A stretch of DNA of 64,000 nt. Source: Candidatus Zemynaea palustris (GTDB taxonomy: Bacteria; Vulcanimicrobiota; Vulcanimicrobiia; Vulcanimicrobiales; Vulcanimicrobiaceae). Under the pieces are notes generated by a model. It was not told the origin of the DNA. It did no database searches and was given only the letters and a program-made list of their open reading frames with translations. A program made the position numbers and the translations under genes. Location: contig PLCB01000058.1 in assembly GCA_003134695.1 (NCBI GenBank), positions 62,001-126,000 of the forward strand, written 5' to 3'. Positions 7,630 through 16,361 of the stretch are shown here, one piece after another (position 1 is the stretch's first letter; every line of letters begins with the position of its first letter).

Positions 7630-9743
7630 TGCGGTGGACCCGCGATGTGTAACGCGACCGCTTCACCGGGACGCAGCGCCGTATTGGGATCGGGTTCGCT
7701 GCGCACCACTTTGCCGGGTTCGCCGTTCGCGCCGTAATACAGCATCCCGACGGCATAGCCGGCGTTTTGCAAGGCGGTGCGCGCTTGATCGAGCTGCATC
7801 CCGACGACGTTGGGGACGTTTCCGGGGACGGCGACCGTCAGCGTGACGGGTGAATTCTTTCGCGCCTGTCCCGACGGGGCGGGATCTTGCTGCAGCACCG
7901 TCCCCACCGGCGCACTGCGATCGACGACGTAGTTGATCTTCGAGCTCAGGCCGGCGCTTTGCAACTCCGCGAGCGCCTCGGAGATGGTGCGCCCGCCGAC
8001 GTCGGGGACGTCGAGCATCGCTGCGCCGTCGCTCACGACGACGCTGATCGTCGAACCGGGGTCGACGTGCGAGCCGGACGGCGGATTTTGCGAGACGACG
8101 ACATCGGGCGGAATCGCGTCGCTTTGCACGCGCTCGCTCACGTCGAGCTTGAGCCCGCGGCGCTGCGCCGATTGCTGCGCGTCGCTCAAGGTCAGCGACA
8201 CCAGTTCGGGGACGGCGATCGGCTTGGGGCCCTGAGAGACGACGAGCGAGACGACCGAACGAATCGGGATTTGCAGGCCGGCCGCCGGCGACTGCGACAT
8301 CACGTGGTCCTTCGGCGCCTTCGCATCGTAACGCAGCGTGATCTTGGGGACGAGTTTCGCGTTGCGCAGATAGCGCTCGGCGTCGTCGCGCGAATATTGG
8401 CGCAAGTCGATCGTCTCAACGAGCGGCAGGCCCGTGCTGACATAGAGCGTCACGGCGCTGCGCGGCGCGACCTTCGCATCGGGCGGCGGATCCTGGCGAA
8501 TCACGCGTCCCTTCGGGACGGTTTCGCTCGCCGTCGGAACCTCGTTCGCCCCAAGGCCGACGGCGCTCAGCGCCTGGCGCGCTTCGCCGGCGCTGCGGCC
8601 GACATAATCGTCGAGCGCGACCGGGTTCGACGGACCGAAGAATCCGCCGCGACTGAAGAGCATGAACCCGCCGATGAACGCGACGATAAGAACGACGATG
8701 ATGAGCGGGAGCGGCGGCGTCGGAAAGCGCCGAACCGGAACAACCTCCGCATCCGCTTCTTTCGCGAAGCGGCGGCCCTGAGTGCTCCGCAGCTCCGCCG
8801 TCCGAGACCGATCTGGAAGGAGGGTCGGTCGGGGCCTCGGATTGGGGATCGTGCGCAAGCCGACCATTTCGCGCGGGACCGAGGTTGCCGCGACGTCGAA
8901 CAGCGACGCGGCCGACGGATGTTCGCGCGCTTCACGCAACGCGGTCGCGACTTCGGTCGCGGATTGAAAGCGGTCGGCCGGGTCTTTCTGCAAGAGCTTG
9001 GTGACGATGGCGCGCAGCGCCGGGCTGATCTCGCTTCCGTCGTCGGTTTCGAGCGGCGGGACCGGACTCGAGACGTGCTTGAGCGCGACCGTGATCGGCG
9101 ACTCGCCCGTGTACGGTAGTTTGCCGGTGAGCATCTGGAAGAGGACGACGCCCAAACTGTAGAGGTCGCTCGTCTCGTGAAGTTCGTGGCCCTGCGCCTG
9201 CTCGGGCGAAAGATAGAAGACGCTGCCCATCACGAGCCCGGGTTGCGTGACGGTGACGGTCTGCGTCGTGACGGCGCGCGCGATGCCGAAGTCGGAGAGC
9301 TTGACGACGTCGTCTTTGGTCACCAGAATGTTGGCCGGCTTGATGTCGCGGTGGAGGAGGTCTTGGCGGTGCGCGTAGGCGAGGCCGGCGCAGATCTGTG
9401 TCGCGTAATCGATCACGACGGGTTCGGGGAGCCGTCCGTCGTGCTCGATCATCTCGGCGAGCGTCGTTCCGTCGACGAGCTCCATGACGATGAAGTAGGT
9501 GTCGTCTTCGTGACCGACGTCGTAGATGTTGACGACGTTGGGATGCGAGAGTTTGGCGGCGTGATGCGCTTCAGTGTAAAAGCGCTTGACGAAATCTTCG
9601 TCCTCGGCGAATTGCGGGCGCAGCTCTTTGATGGCGACGCGGCGGCGTAGGACCGTGTCGAGCCCGGAATAGACCGTCGCCATCCCGCCCGCGCCGATGC
9701 GGTTCTCGAGGCGATAGCGATTCGAAAGCAGACGCTCGGTCAT
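7626..9743 (-). CDS. pknB: PASTA-domain Ser/Thr protein kinase
   Basis: Transmembrane kinase of the PknB/PrkC/StkP type, which senses muropeptides or lipid II and controls wall synthesis and division. Residues 10-275 are a Hanks-type kinase with IGAGGMATVYSG, the ATP-binding Lys in VAIKEL (residue 39), HRDIKPAN (Asp near 133) and DFG. A basic, Pro-rich juxtamembrane region precedes one membrane helix at about 345-363. Five PASTA repeats follow to the end (boundaries near 375, 440, 510, 575 and 640). It lies 1 base after the penicillin-binding protein gene, recalling the pbpA-pknB pairing of Actinobacteria. Five PASTA repeats is at the upper end of the usual number. Confidence 0.93.
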   Translation of the reverse strand: MTERLLSNRYRLENRIGAGGMATVYSGLDTVLRRRVAIKELRPQFAEDEDFVKRFYTEAHHAAKLSHPNVVNIYDVGHEDDTYFIVMELVDGTTLAEMIEHDGRLPEPVVIDYATQICAGLAYAHRQDLLHRDIKPANILVTKDDVVKLSDFGIARAVTTQTVTVTQPGLVMGSVFYLSPEQAQGHELHETSDLYSLGVVLFQMLTGKLPYTGESPITVALKHVSSPVPPLETDDGSEISPALRAIVTKLLQKDPADRFQSATEVATALREAREHPSAASLFDVAATSVPREMVGLRTIPNPRPRPTLLPDRSRTAELRSTQGRRFAKEADAEVVPVRRFPTPPLPLIIVVLIVAFIGGFMLFSRGGFFGPSNPVALDDYVGRSAGEARQALSAVGLGANEVPTASETVPKGRVIRQDPPPDAKVAPRSAVTLYVSTGLPLVETIDLRQYSRDDAERYLRNAKLVPKITLRYDAKAPKDHVMSQSPAAGLQIPIRSVVSLVVSQGPKPIAVPELVSLTLSDAQQSAQRRGLKLDVSERVQSDAIPPDVVVSQNPPSGSHVDPGSTISVVVSDGAAMLDVPDVGGRTISEALAELQSAGLSSKINYVVDRSAPVGTVLQQDPAPSGQARKNSPVTLTVAVPGNVPNVVGMQLDQARTALQNAGYAVGMLYYGANGEPGKVVRSEPDPNTALRPGEAVALHIAGPPQ

Positions 9744-9744
9744 C

Positions 9745-11151
9745 CTAGGGTTGCCGGGCCAGCGCCGCGCTCAAAACACGGCGCGCGATCGGGGCGGCGA
9801 CGACTCCACCGTAGCCGGAATTCTCGACCACGACGGCCAGCGCAACACGCGGCGCTTCGGCCGGCGCAAACGCGACGAACCATGCGTGCGATCTTCCCGT
9901 CGCCAACGTCGCGGTCCCGGTTTTTCCGGCGACCCTGACGCCGGGCAGCGCCGCGGCGGTCCCGGTTCCGCGCGTAACGACCGCTTCCATGAGCGTGCGG
10001 ACTTCGTCGGCGACTGAGCCCGGGATCGGGTTGGCGAGCGGTGCGGGCGGCGCGAGGGTGCGTTCGCGTCCGTCGCGGCCGCGCACCGAGCGCACGAGAT
10101 ACGGGCGCGGCTCGGTGCCGCCCGACGCGATGGTCGAGCCGACGAGCGCCATGCGTAGCGGCGTGACGAGCAAATCGGCCTGGCCGAAGCCGAGTTGCGC
10201 CAGAATGCCGGGGCTCATCTCGGCGCGGTTCGGGAGGCGGTCGCGCGCCGTCGGAAGCGTGAAGCCGATCGGCTCGCCGAGCCGCCAGCGCGCCGCGTAA
10301 TCGAACCAGCGGTCGACGCCGAGTTCGAGCGCGACCTTTCCGAAGTCGACGTTGCTCGAGAGCGCGAAAGCGCCGGTGAGGTTCTGGCGGCCGGTCACCT
10401 CCCCTTCGTCGTTGTGAAACGTAAAGTTGCCGACGACGAGTTTTCCGGTGTCGACGAAAGTCGAGTCGGGGGTGACGACGCCGGCGTCGAGGGCGTCGGA
10501 GACGGTGACGATCTTAAAGGAAGAGCCGGGCGGATAGAGGCCGCTCGTAGCCCGATTGACGAGCGGGCTTTGTGTGTTCTTGCTGATGCTGGTAAAGAGC
10601 TTGTCGATGGTCGCGGGATCGAAGCTCGGGACGCTCGCGATCGCGAGGACTTCGCCGGTGCGTGGGTCGAGGACGACGCCGGCGGCGCGCGCGTGTTCGC
10701 TCAGCGCGTTGTAGAGGGCGCTTTGCACCCGCGGATCGATCGTGGTGACGATCGTCGCGCCGCGGATAAAACCGGCGTCGGGTGGGCCGAAGAGCGTTTG
10801 AAGTTGCGTCGCCGGATCGTTCGCGGTCGCTCTTCCTTTTAAGTCGCGGTCGAAGACGGCTTCGAGACCGGTCGTGCCGTAACGGGGTGAGACGTAGCCG
10901 AGCGTCTGCGCGAGCGACGGACCGAAGGGATAGACGCGGCCGTGCGGGGACGAGCGCGCGAGAATCGTGCCGTCGCGCGCGACGATCGCGCCGCGATACG
11001 GTGCGAGATATGCGGCGCGCGGATTGTAGGGATCGCTCGCGAGACTCGGGCCTTCGATGACTTGAACGTAGATCGTGCGCGCCGCGAGGATCGCGAAGAG
11101 CAGCGCGAACAGAAGTCCGAGACGACCGATCGAGTCGTTGATGCCGTGCAT
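9745..11151 (-). CDS. pbpA: Penicillin-binding protein, PbpA/FtsI-like transpeptidase
   Basis: A class B penicillin-binding protein that cross-links peptidoglycan in the periplasm. One N-terminal membrane helix (about 10-30) is followed by a short non-catalytic domain with the box YRGAIVARDGTILAR and a transpeptidase domain. All three active-site motifs are present: SSFK (nucleophile Ser near 210), SSN near 265 and KTGTA near 410. The 468 residues match Actinobacterial PbpA rather than the longer FtsI. The adjacent PASTA kinase and unknown gene are in the same operon; the partner SEDS glycosyltransferase RodA is not in the window. Confidence 0.92.
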   Translation of the reverse strand: MHGINDSIGRLGLLFALLFAILAARTIYVQVIEGPSLASDPYNPRAAYLAPYRGAIVARDGTILARSSPHGRVYPFGPSLAQTLGYVSPRYGTTGLEAVFDRDLKGRATANDPATQLQTLFGPPDAGFIRGATIVTTIDPRVQSALYNALSEHARAAGVVLDPRTGEVLAIASVPSFDPATIDKLFTSISKNTQSPLVNRATSGLYPPGSSFKIVTVSDALDAGVVTPDSTFVDTGKLVVGNFTFHNDEGEVTGRQNLTGAFALSSNVDFGKVALELGVDRWFDYAARWRLGEPIGFTLPTARDRLPNRAEMSPGILAQLGFGQADLLVTPLRMALVGSTIASGGTEPRPYLVRSVRGRDGRERTLAPPAPLANPIPGSVADEVRTLMEAVVTRGTGTAAALPGVRVAGKTGTATLATGRSHAWFVAFAPAEAPRVALAVVVENSGYGGVVAAPIARRVLSAALARQP

Positions 11152-11152
11152 C

Positions 11153-11911
11153 TTATGGCAGCCTGTGTTCGCGCAAGAGCGTCATCCCGTCGTCGGTCCG
11201 CACCGCGAGGTGCGCCGACGACGCGTCGGCGGCGATCGTTTCGTTCACGAGCGTGCGCATCAACGGTTCGGGGAGCTGCGCGACGATCAGGATGGGGTCG
11301 ACCTGCACTTCGGCGAGAAGCGGGCCCGCGACGTACGCGGCGCGCGGCAGCGTTTCGAAGAGACGGTCTTCATAGGGCGCATTGCGCCAGGGCCCACGCC
11401 TTCCGAAGACGGTCGAATGATAGTCCCACGCGCAGAGTTGCCGTTCGTTCCAGGCGAAATGATCGCGGACGCAGGTGCGGCGACAGATCGCGCATTGCAC
11501 CAGCGGCTCGGGCGGATGCGCGATGCCGTCGAGGACGTCTTCGGGGACGTCTTCGGGATTGAGCAGCATCTCGTCGTTGAGACGTTCGGGCGGTTCGGCG
11601 TTCCAACCCGAGCGCACGAGCATTTCGAGGTCACGCAGCGAACCGACGAACGCGCGCTCGTCTTCGGCCGGAAACGTTTGGTCGACCCAACCGGGGAGGT
11701 TGTCGGCGGCGACGTTGACGCGTTGCCAGTTTTCTCCGAGCGTCACGCCGATCGGCGTCCACGCCAGCGGGACGAGCCAGGCCGTGATCTGCTTGTTGTC
11801 GGCACGCAATGACGAAACGAACGCCAAGGTGCCGGTGTTACCGCCGATGATATAGGCGCGTCCCTGCGCGGTCGTGGTTTTCGGGCCGATCGGCTTTTGG
11901 GGACGGTCCAC
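11153..11911 (-). CDS. Hypothetical protein upstream of the penicillin-binding protein
   Basis: I do not recognise this protein. With the GTG at 11911 it has 252 residues; an upstream start at 12022 would run into the divergent gene and adds only low-complexity Arg/Ser residues. The middle contains a possible metal-binding cluster CAICRRTCVRDHFAW followed by QLCAWDYHS, so Cys-x2-Cys-x3-Cys and a later Cys/His. No signal peptide is visible. It ends 1 base before the penicillin-binding protein start, so it is the first gene of the wall/kinase/ruv operon. The start and the function are both uncertain. Confidence 0.6.
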   Translation of the reverse strand: MDRPQKPIGPKTTTAQGRAYIIGGNTGTLAFVSSLRADNKQITAWLVPLAWTPIGVTLGENWQRVNVAADNLPGWVDQTFPAEDERAFVGSLRDLEMLVRSGWNAEPPERLNDEMLLNPEDVPEDVLDGIAHPPEPLVQCAICRRTCVRDHFAWNERQLCAWDYHSTVFGRRGPWRNAPYEDRLFETLPRAAYVAGPLLAEVQVDPILIVAQLPEPLMRTLVNETIAADASSAHLAVRTDDGMTLLREHRLP

Positions 11912-11961
11912 GCGACGGTACTTTGGTAGGAGTCGACGGCCCGCCTGTGCGAGCATGGAGG

Positions 11962-12927
11962 ATGCTGAAGACGTTCTTGACCGAGACGTGGGGGTTGCGT
12001 TATCCGTTGATCGGCGCGCCAATGGCCGGCGTCGCGTTCGGCGAATTGGCGCACGCGGTGACGCGCGCAGGCGGACTCGGGATGATCGGCGTCGGTTCGA
12101 CGGACTCGGTAGAGTGGATCGCCGAGCAAGCGTCGGTTGCCGGCGAAGGCGGCGCGCGCTTCGGGATCGGCTTGATGGTGTGGGCGGTGCAACGGCGCCC
12201 GGAATTATTGGACGCGGCGCTCGCGGCGAAACCGTTCGCGATTTCGCTGTCGTTCGGCGACGTCGCGCCGTACGTTTCTCGCTTGCGCGAAGCCGGAGTT
12301 TTTCTGGCGACGCAAGTCAACACGCGCGAGGACGCACGCCTGGCGGAGCGCGACGGAGCAGATCTCATCGTCGTGCAAGGGACCGAAGCCGGCGGGCACA
12401 CGGATCAGATCGCGACCCTTCCGCTGCTGCAGATCGTGCTGGAAAGCATCCGCGTTCCGGTGGTTGCGGCCGGCGGGGTCGCGTCGGCACGGGGATTGGC
12501 GGCGGTGCTGGCCGCCGGCGCGCAGGGCGCGTGGATCGGGACGGCGCTCTTGGCGTCGCCGGAAGGCCATAATACGCCGGCGGCGCGGGCGCGGGTCATC
12601 GCGGCGCGCGAGAACGAGACGGTCCACACGCATCTGTTCGACCGGCTGACGAACGCTCCGTGGCCCGATCGATATCCGGGTCGCGCCTTGGCGAACGAGT
12701 ACACGCGTCGCTGGCATGGGCGCGAGGACGAAGCGTTGGCGGACGCGAGCGTCGTCAGCACGTTTCAAGCCGCGCGAGCGGCGGCAGATTTCGACAAGAC
12801 GTACATCTACGCGGGACAAGCGGTCGGTTTGCTCGAGCGCGAGCGGGCCGTCGCGGAGGTGATCGCCGAGATAGGCGACGGCGCCGAATTGATGCTGCGC
12901 GAGCGCTGCAAGCAATTGCTTGGCTAA
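11962..12927 (+). CDS. Nitronate monooxygenase-family FMN enzyme
   Basis: A TIM-barrel flavoenzyme of the 2-nitropropane dioxygenase/nitronate monooxygenase family. Motifs: RYPLIGAPMAGVAFGELAHA at the N-terminus, IVVQGTEAGGHTD in the middle with the active-site His, and VVAAGGVASARGLAAVLAAG and GAWIGTALLAS for phosphate binding of FMN. I chose the ATG at 11962 because family members start just before this core; an in-frame GTG (11947) and TTG (11923) lie upstream. The family also includes enoyl-ACP reductase FabK-like and other oxidoreductases, so the substrate is unknown. It is divergent from the unknown gene beside it. Confidence 0.85.
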   Translation: MLKTFLTETWGLRYPLIGAPMAGVAFGELAHAVTRAGGLGMIGVGSTDSVEWIAEQASVAGEGGARFGIGLMVWAVQRRPELLDAALAAKPFAISLSFGDVAPYVSRLREAGVFLATQVNTREDARLAERDGADLIVVQGTEAGGHTDQIATLPLLQIVLESIRVPVVAAGGVASARGLAAVLAAGAQGAWIGTALLASPEGHNTPAARARVIAARENETVHTHLFDRLTNAPWPDRYPGRALANEYTRRWHGREDEALADASVVSTFQAARAAADFDKTYIYAGQAVGLLERERAVAEVIAEIGDGAELMLRERCKQLLG

Positions 12928-12941
12928 CGTGGTGAGCTGAC

Positions 12942-13610
12942 GTGGGACGTGAAGTAACGTGTAATGCTCGGATCGGGAGAGACCGGGTTTGCGTGAAGGT
13001 CCACCTCGATGCGACGTCCGTTCGAATTTCCGGTGACGTGAAACTCACGATTCCGTTCGCGGCGATGCGCGACGTCACGGTACGCGATGGGGCGCTGCGC
13101 TTTCGTTCGGCCGAGCGTGCGCTCGCGCTCGAACTCGGTGCGAAAGAGGCGGAGCGCTGGGCGAAAGATATTCTGCATCCGAAGTCACGACTCGAAAAAC
13201 TCGGCGTGAAACGCGACGCACGCGTCGCGGCCATCGGGATCTCGGACAAGAAGTTTCTCGGCGAGCTGGGCGAGGCTCTCGACCTGCCGCCGGCCCGCAC
13301 CGCGCGGGGACGCTACGATCTCGTCTTCCGCGAGCTCGGTGCGAAGCGGGACCTCGACCAAATCGCGAAACTTCGCGCTCGCCTCGAGCCCGATGGTGCG
13401 CTGTGGCTCATCTATTCCAAGGGGAAGGGCGCGCCGCTGACCGAGCGTGCCGTGCGCGACGCTTTCCTGGCGGCCGGGCTCGTCGACACGAAAGTCGTCT
13501 CGTTTTCGCCGACCCACACCGCCGTCAAGCTGGTCAATCCCCACCGCGCGCGCGCTTTGTTGCGACCCGGTGGGAAAGAAAGCGGCGGCGGCCGAAACGT
13601 TGGGCCATGA
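12942..13610 (+). CDS. Hypothetical protein with DUF3052-like C-terminal part
   Basis: A soluble 222-residue protein. The first 90 residues look like a small beta-rich domain (VKVHLDATSVRISGDVKLTI, then PFAAMRDVTVRDG). The second half, KRDARVAAIGISDKKFLGEL to LWLIYSKGKG and AAGLVDTKVVSFSPTHTAVK, resembles the DUF3052 family of Actinobacteria, a short unknown domain. That assignment is from memory of the pattern and moderate at best. It lies 14 bases after the nitronate monooxygenase gene and shares an ATGA with the next gene, so the three may form one operon. Confidence 0.65.
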   Translation: MGREVTCNARIGRDRVCVKVHLDATSVRISGDVKLTIPFAAMRDVTVRDGALRFRSAERALALELGAKEAERWAKDILHPKSRLEKLGVKRDARVAAIGISDKKFLGELGEALDLPPARTARGRYDLVFRELGAKRDLDQIAKLRARLEPDGALWLIYSKGKGAPLTERAVRDAFLAAGLVDTKVVSFSPTHTAVKLVNPHRARALLRPGGKESGGGRNVGP

Positions 13611-14137
13611 GCCTCAAAACGTTCGTTGTGCTGTCACTTCTGCTGCTCGTTCCGTCGATTGCGAACGCGCAACCGGACCGCGACGCTACGCGTGCGCGGT
13701 TGGCGCAAGTCCTCAATTCAGTGGGGACGCGCTCAGACGTGAACGTCACATTTCGACAGAGTACCAAGAACCCGTATAACTTCGCCGGGAGCATGACCAG
13801 CGGCCTGACGAACGTGGACTCACTCGAGATCGTGATCAGCGTGACGGCGAAACAAACGATCGGCTTTCGAATCTATCCGCATTATAAAGGCGGATATATC
13901 AACATCGGCAAGGCGCGCAATTCCATCGGGCTGATGAAACAGTTACTTTTGTTCAGCGACGAGAATTTTCTGTTCTGGGGCGCGGACGATGTCGGCGACG
14001 TCTTCTCCGGTTACACGGTCACGCTCGAGTCAGGTTTTCCTGAGGAAGCGATCGTGATCATCGTGCGCAGCATTCGTAGTACCGACGGATTCGTCGGAAC
14101 GATGCGGCCATTCATCGACGGATCAACGGCGAAGTAG
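13607..14137 (+). CDS. Exported small protein, possibly YbjN-like fold
   Basis: The ATG overlaps the previous stop (ATGA). MSLKTFVVLSLLLLVPSIANA is a clear signal peptide with cleavage before QPDRD, leaving about 155 residues. The mature part has the run SIGLMKQLLLFSDENFLFWG, then SGYTVTLESGFPEEAIVII. This resembles the chaperone-like YbjN/CesT fold (a helix, a beta strand, then a gly-phe turn and a second helix). That is a weak structural guess. No function is proposed. Confidence 0.65.
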   Translation: MSLKTFVVLSLLLLVPSIANAQPDRDATRARLAQVLNSVGTRSDVNVTFRQSTKNPYNFAGSMTSGLTNVDSLEIVISVTAKQTIGFRIYPHYKGGYINIGKARNSIGLMKQLLLFSDENFLFWGADDVGDVFSGYTVTLESGFPEEAIVIIVRSIRSTDGFVGTMRPFIDGSTAK

Positions 14138-14150
14138 GGTTCAGTAGGAC

Positions 14151-14585
14151 TCAGGCCGCTTTCTTGCGGGGACGGCCGCCCTTACGGCCGTTGCGACGCG
14201 CCGCCGCGACTTTCTTCGGGCTACGGTTCATGCCGCGGATGTAAGCCGCCAGCGTTTGGAGCCCTTTGGTCGTAAGGGCGTTTTCGATCATCCAAGTTAC
14301 GTCCGCGCCTTCACCTAACCGAGGCCACCAGATCAAGAACGGGTCTACCCGCATTTCCGCGATATCAGCGCCTTTCGCCCCTGTCAGAAAAGGAAATAAA
14401 GTGCGAGGCAGGCCGATGATGCCTCCGCTTTGGTTGTCGAGAGCGACGAAAATAATCTTCCGGTCCCCATCGTACCAAGCATTCCGACCCGCGGGCAGTT
14501 TCTTGCCGAGTTCGCGAGCTCTGCGAAGGAGCGCTCGCTCTTGATCCTTCGTTATCGCGGGCTCTTGAAGAGATTTTGACTTCAT
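14151..14585 (-). CDS. DUF2442-family antitoxin-like protein with GGRPRK tail
   Basis: A 144-residue protein starting at the ATG at 14585, which overlaps the DUF4160 stop (ATGA). The core (AWYDGDRKIIFVALDNQSGG, then IIGLPRTLFPFLTGAKGADI and FLIWWPRLGEGADV) fits DUF2442. The tail NGRKGGRPRKKAA resembles an AT-hook and is shared with the other DUF2442 protein at 15884-16315. DUF4160/DUF2442 pairs are described as toxin-antitoxin-like; here DUF2442 would be the DNA-binding antitoxin. The 3' half ends 14 bases from an exported protein gene on the other strand. Confidence 0.75.
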   Translation of the reverse strand: MKSKSLQEPAITKDQERALLRRARELGKKLPAGRNAWYDGDRKIIFVALDNQSGGIIGLPRTLFPFLTGAKGADIAEMRVDPFLIWWPRLGEGADVTWMIENALTTKGLQTLAAYIRGMNRSPKKVAAARRNGRKGGRPRKKAA

Positions 14586-14764
14586 ACCGGACGCAGCTTC
14601 TGTCTCCGCTTGATCGGCCCGCGCGCGCTGGCTGGATGGTCTCCGTCCAAGAAGATCACAATCTCTCCGTCCGGCGTACGCACGTGCACATGAGCCCAAA
14701 CATGGCCGCACTCTGCCGTATGAATGATGATCCGAAGTTCACCGACGACCAGGACCGTTTCCAA
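14582..14764 (-). CDS. DUF4160-family small protein (toxin-like partner)
   Basis: A 60-residue protein with a TTG start and a strong GGGAGG site 6 bases upstream. It reads METVLVVGELRIIIHTAECG and then HVWAHVHVRTPDGEIVIFLD, close to the DUF4160 pattern of a short beta-rich protein with an H-x-H-V segment and an L-D motif. It is the first gene of a two-gene operon with a DUF2442 partner. Its role as a toxin is inferred from pairing only. An inverted repeat and a promoter-like −35 box lie just upstream. Confidence 0.7.
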   Translation of the reverse strand: METVLVVGELRIIIHTAECGHVWAHVHVRTPDGEIVIFLDGDHPASARGPIKRRQKLRPV

Positions 14765-14777
14765 TTCGTGCCTCCCA

Positions 14778-14806
14778 TGCTAAACCTAACAGTTGGGTTA
14801 TGTCAA
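14778..14806 (-). promoter_or_regulatory. Candidate promoter and operator of the DUF4160/DUF2442 operon
   Basis: On the minus strand TTGACA (14801-14806) is a perfect −35 box. A weak −10 (TTAGCA, 14778-14783) lies 17 bases downstream. The spacer is filled by an inverted repeat, in + orientation AACCTAAC (14783-14790), A, GTTGGGTT (14792-14799), matching at 7 of 8 positions. A protein bound there would block the promoter, as expected for an autoregulated antitoxin. A related repeat lies in the promoter of the second DUF2442 gene. Confidence 0.5.
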
Positions 14807-14925
14807 GCCTGAGCCCGAAACACGACCCACGTACGTATCACGCAACGGCGTCGGCTCAGCAAGGGCCAAACCGGCTTTGTGTCGCTAGATCAGCAGAGTG
14901 CTGGCCTACGCTAGTTTTGGCGCAC

Positions 14926-15870
14926 TCACTGGCAAAGATCCGTGAGCTCTCCGCCCCGAAGTTGGAGACGCGCATCGCTCGAAACATTAGGATGCGCGCA
15001 CGTCTTACTGAATGCCCAAGACAGGTTGCCCCATTCAGTACGCTCTCGATCCGCCATCTCGCTAAACGGATGATCGAAAACCATCGTTAGGGCCAGCATC
15101 ATTCCGATCATGGCACATACGGCAGCGGTGATGACAAGTTCGCCAGCCGAGTCTTTGGTTGCCAACATTGAGATGAAAACAACCATGATCGCCCCTCCCA
15201 GGGCCAGGGACAACCACATAACCGGATTGAGATGCTCCGAGTATCGATATCGCCTGTGTTGGCGACTTTCATTGAAGCCCGCCAACAGTCTCATGCTCTC
15301 TCCGTAAACTACTTGTTCTTTCAGGTTTTCAGGGACCGCCCCGCTCACAAAGTATCTGAGGCAACGTGCCGCGAGATTCGCGGCGGCGGAATTCGTCAAA
15401 CTCGTGTTTTCGCAGTTCTGATCAGGTCCAATATTGAGCTCGCTGTCCGCCGCCAGTTTTGTCTGAGATCGCATCTCATTCCACTCGCCGCTCATAGAAT
15501 AGGAATATAGCCTGATCTGTCGCTTTATCTTATTCACTATTTCAGCGAGACGCGGCGGGTAGCCATCGACGACCTCGAATAGGTCACTGAGATAACTCCG
15601 TTCTTGCAGTGACGTTTCGGCCGTATGGTCGGATTGAGCCCATCCCGTCACCACGACGAAGGCTAACACGACTGCGTAAATGACGCCCGCTGCACCGAAG
15701 GCGTGCCCCACGAGTTCGTTGTGAACGCCCAAATGTGAGCGCAGGCCTTGCAAGATGGTCAGACGCCTGAACAGCAGATGCACTGCAATTCCGATCGTCG
15801 CACTGCCCAGCATGAAAAGCACAAGCAGAACCGAGGCGGGAAGCGATAACAAGAATGTAATCATATTCAT
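14926..15870 (-). CDS. DUF4239 (bestrophin-like) membrane protein
   Basis: A 314-residue protein with two N-terminal membrane helices (about 5-30 and 60-80) and two more near 215-265. The segment HNELVGHAFGAAGVIYAVVL with AFVVVTGWAQ is the hallmark of DUF4239, a family with bestrophin-like topology and unknown function. Gene composition is less GC-rich than the flanking operons, in line with an acquired segment. It starts 13 bases after the DUF2442 gene at 15884-16315, so both may be read from the same promoter. Confidence 0.8.
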   Translation of the reverse strand: MNMITFLLSLPASVLLVLFMLGSATIGIAVHLLFRRLTILQGLRSHLGVHNELVGHAFGAAGVIYAVVLAFVVVTGWAQSDHTAETSLQERSYLSDLFEVVDGYPPRLAEIVNKIKRQIRLYSYSMSGEWNEMRSQTKLAADSELNIGPDQNCENTSLTNSAAANLAARCLRYFVSGAVPENLKEQVVYGESMRLLAGFNESRQHRRYRYSEHLNPVMWLSLALGGAIMVVFISMLATKDSAGELVITAAVCAMIGMMLALTMVFDHPFSEMADRERTEWGNLSWAFSKTCAHPNVSSDARLQLRGGELTDLCQ

Positions 15871-15883
15871 TCGGCACCGGAAC

Positions 15884-16315
15884 TTACTTGCGAGGTCGGC
15901 CTCCTCTCTTGCCGTTCAGGCGCGCGGCAGCAGCCTTCTTCTTGCTTGAGATCGCGCCCATGGCGCGCGCGCCTGCCGTTCGGAGCGCATGCGCACCTGT
16001 CGTGGCGAGAAGTAGCTCTTCCAAGTCGAACCCGATGTCGGCCGGCTGAAACCAAATCGTTGCTCCCGCAGGTCCGATCTCGACTAGCGCTAGATCCTTT
16101 GCGCGCACAGGTCGCAATCGGGGAATTGCCTTGCGAGGCACCTCGATGAGCGCACCGGTCCTAAGCCGCAAAGCGATGGCATCTCGAGCCGCAATATAGC
16201 GCGCTGCGACAATCTTCGCCCTGGATCGGTCATGGATGCCGGCCCTAGCGATTGCCGCGTCGATTTCAGCGTCTGTCGTCGTCACCCGCGCGGCTGTGAC
16301 TCGTCCGGATTTCAT
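15884..16315 (-). CDS. Second DUF2442-family antitoxin-like protein
   Basis: A 143-residue protein. The N-terminal half is helical and basic (MKSGRVTAARVTTTDAEIDA). Residues of about 45-105 fit DUF2442 (LRTGALIEVPRKAIPRLRPV, then ATIWFQPADIGFDLEELL). The tail LNGKRGGRPRK is nearly the same as that of the DUF2442 protein at 14151. No DUF4160 partner is adjacent; its downstream neighbour is the DUF4239 membrane protein. An AAAGG site lies 5 bases before the ATG and a good promoter about 40 bases further upstream. Confidence 0.75.
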   Translation of the reverse strand: MKSGRVTAARVTTTDAEIDAAIARAGIHDRSRAKIVAARYIAARDAIALRLRTGALIEVPRKAIPRLRPVRAKDLALVEIGPAGATIWFQPADIGFDLEELLLATTGAHALRTAGARAMGAISSKKKAAAARLNGKRGGRPRK

Positions 16316-16361
16316 AGCTGCCTTTCAGAAGCACGCCTTGGCCGCGTATCGTTCCCATTGC

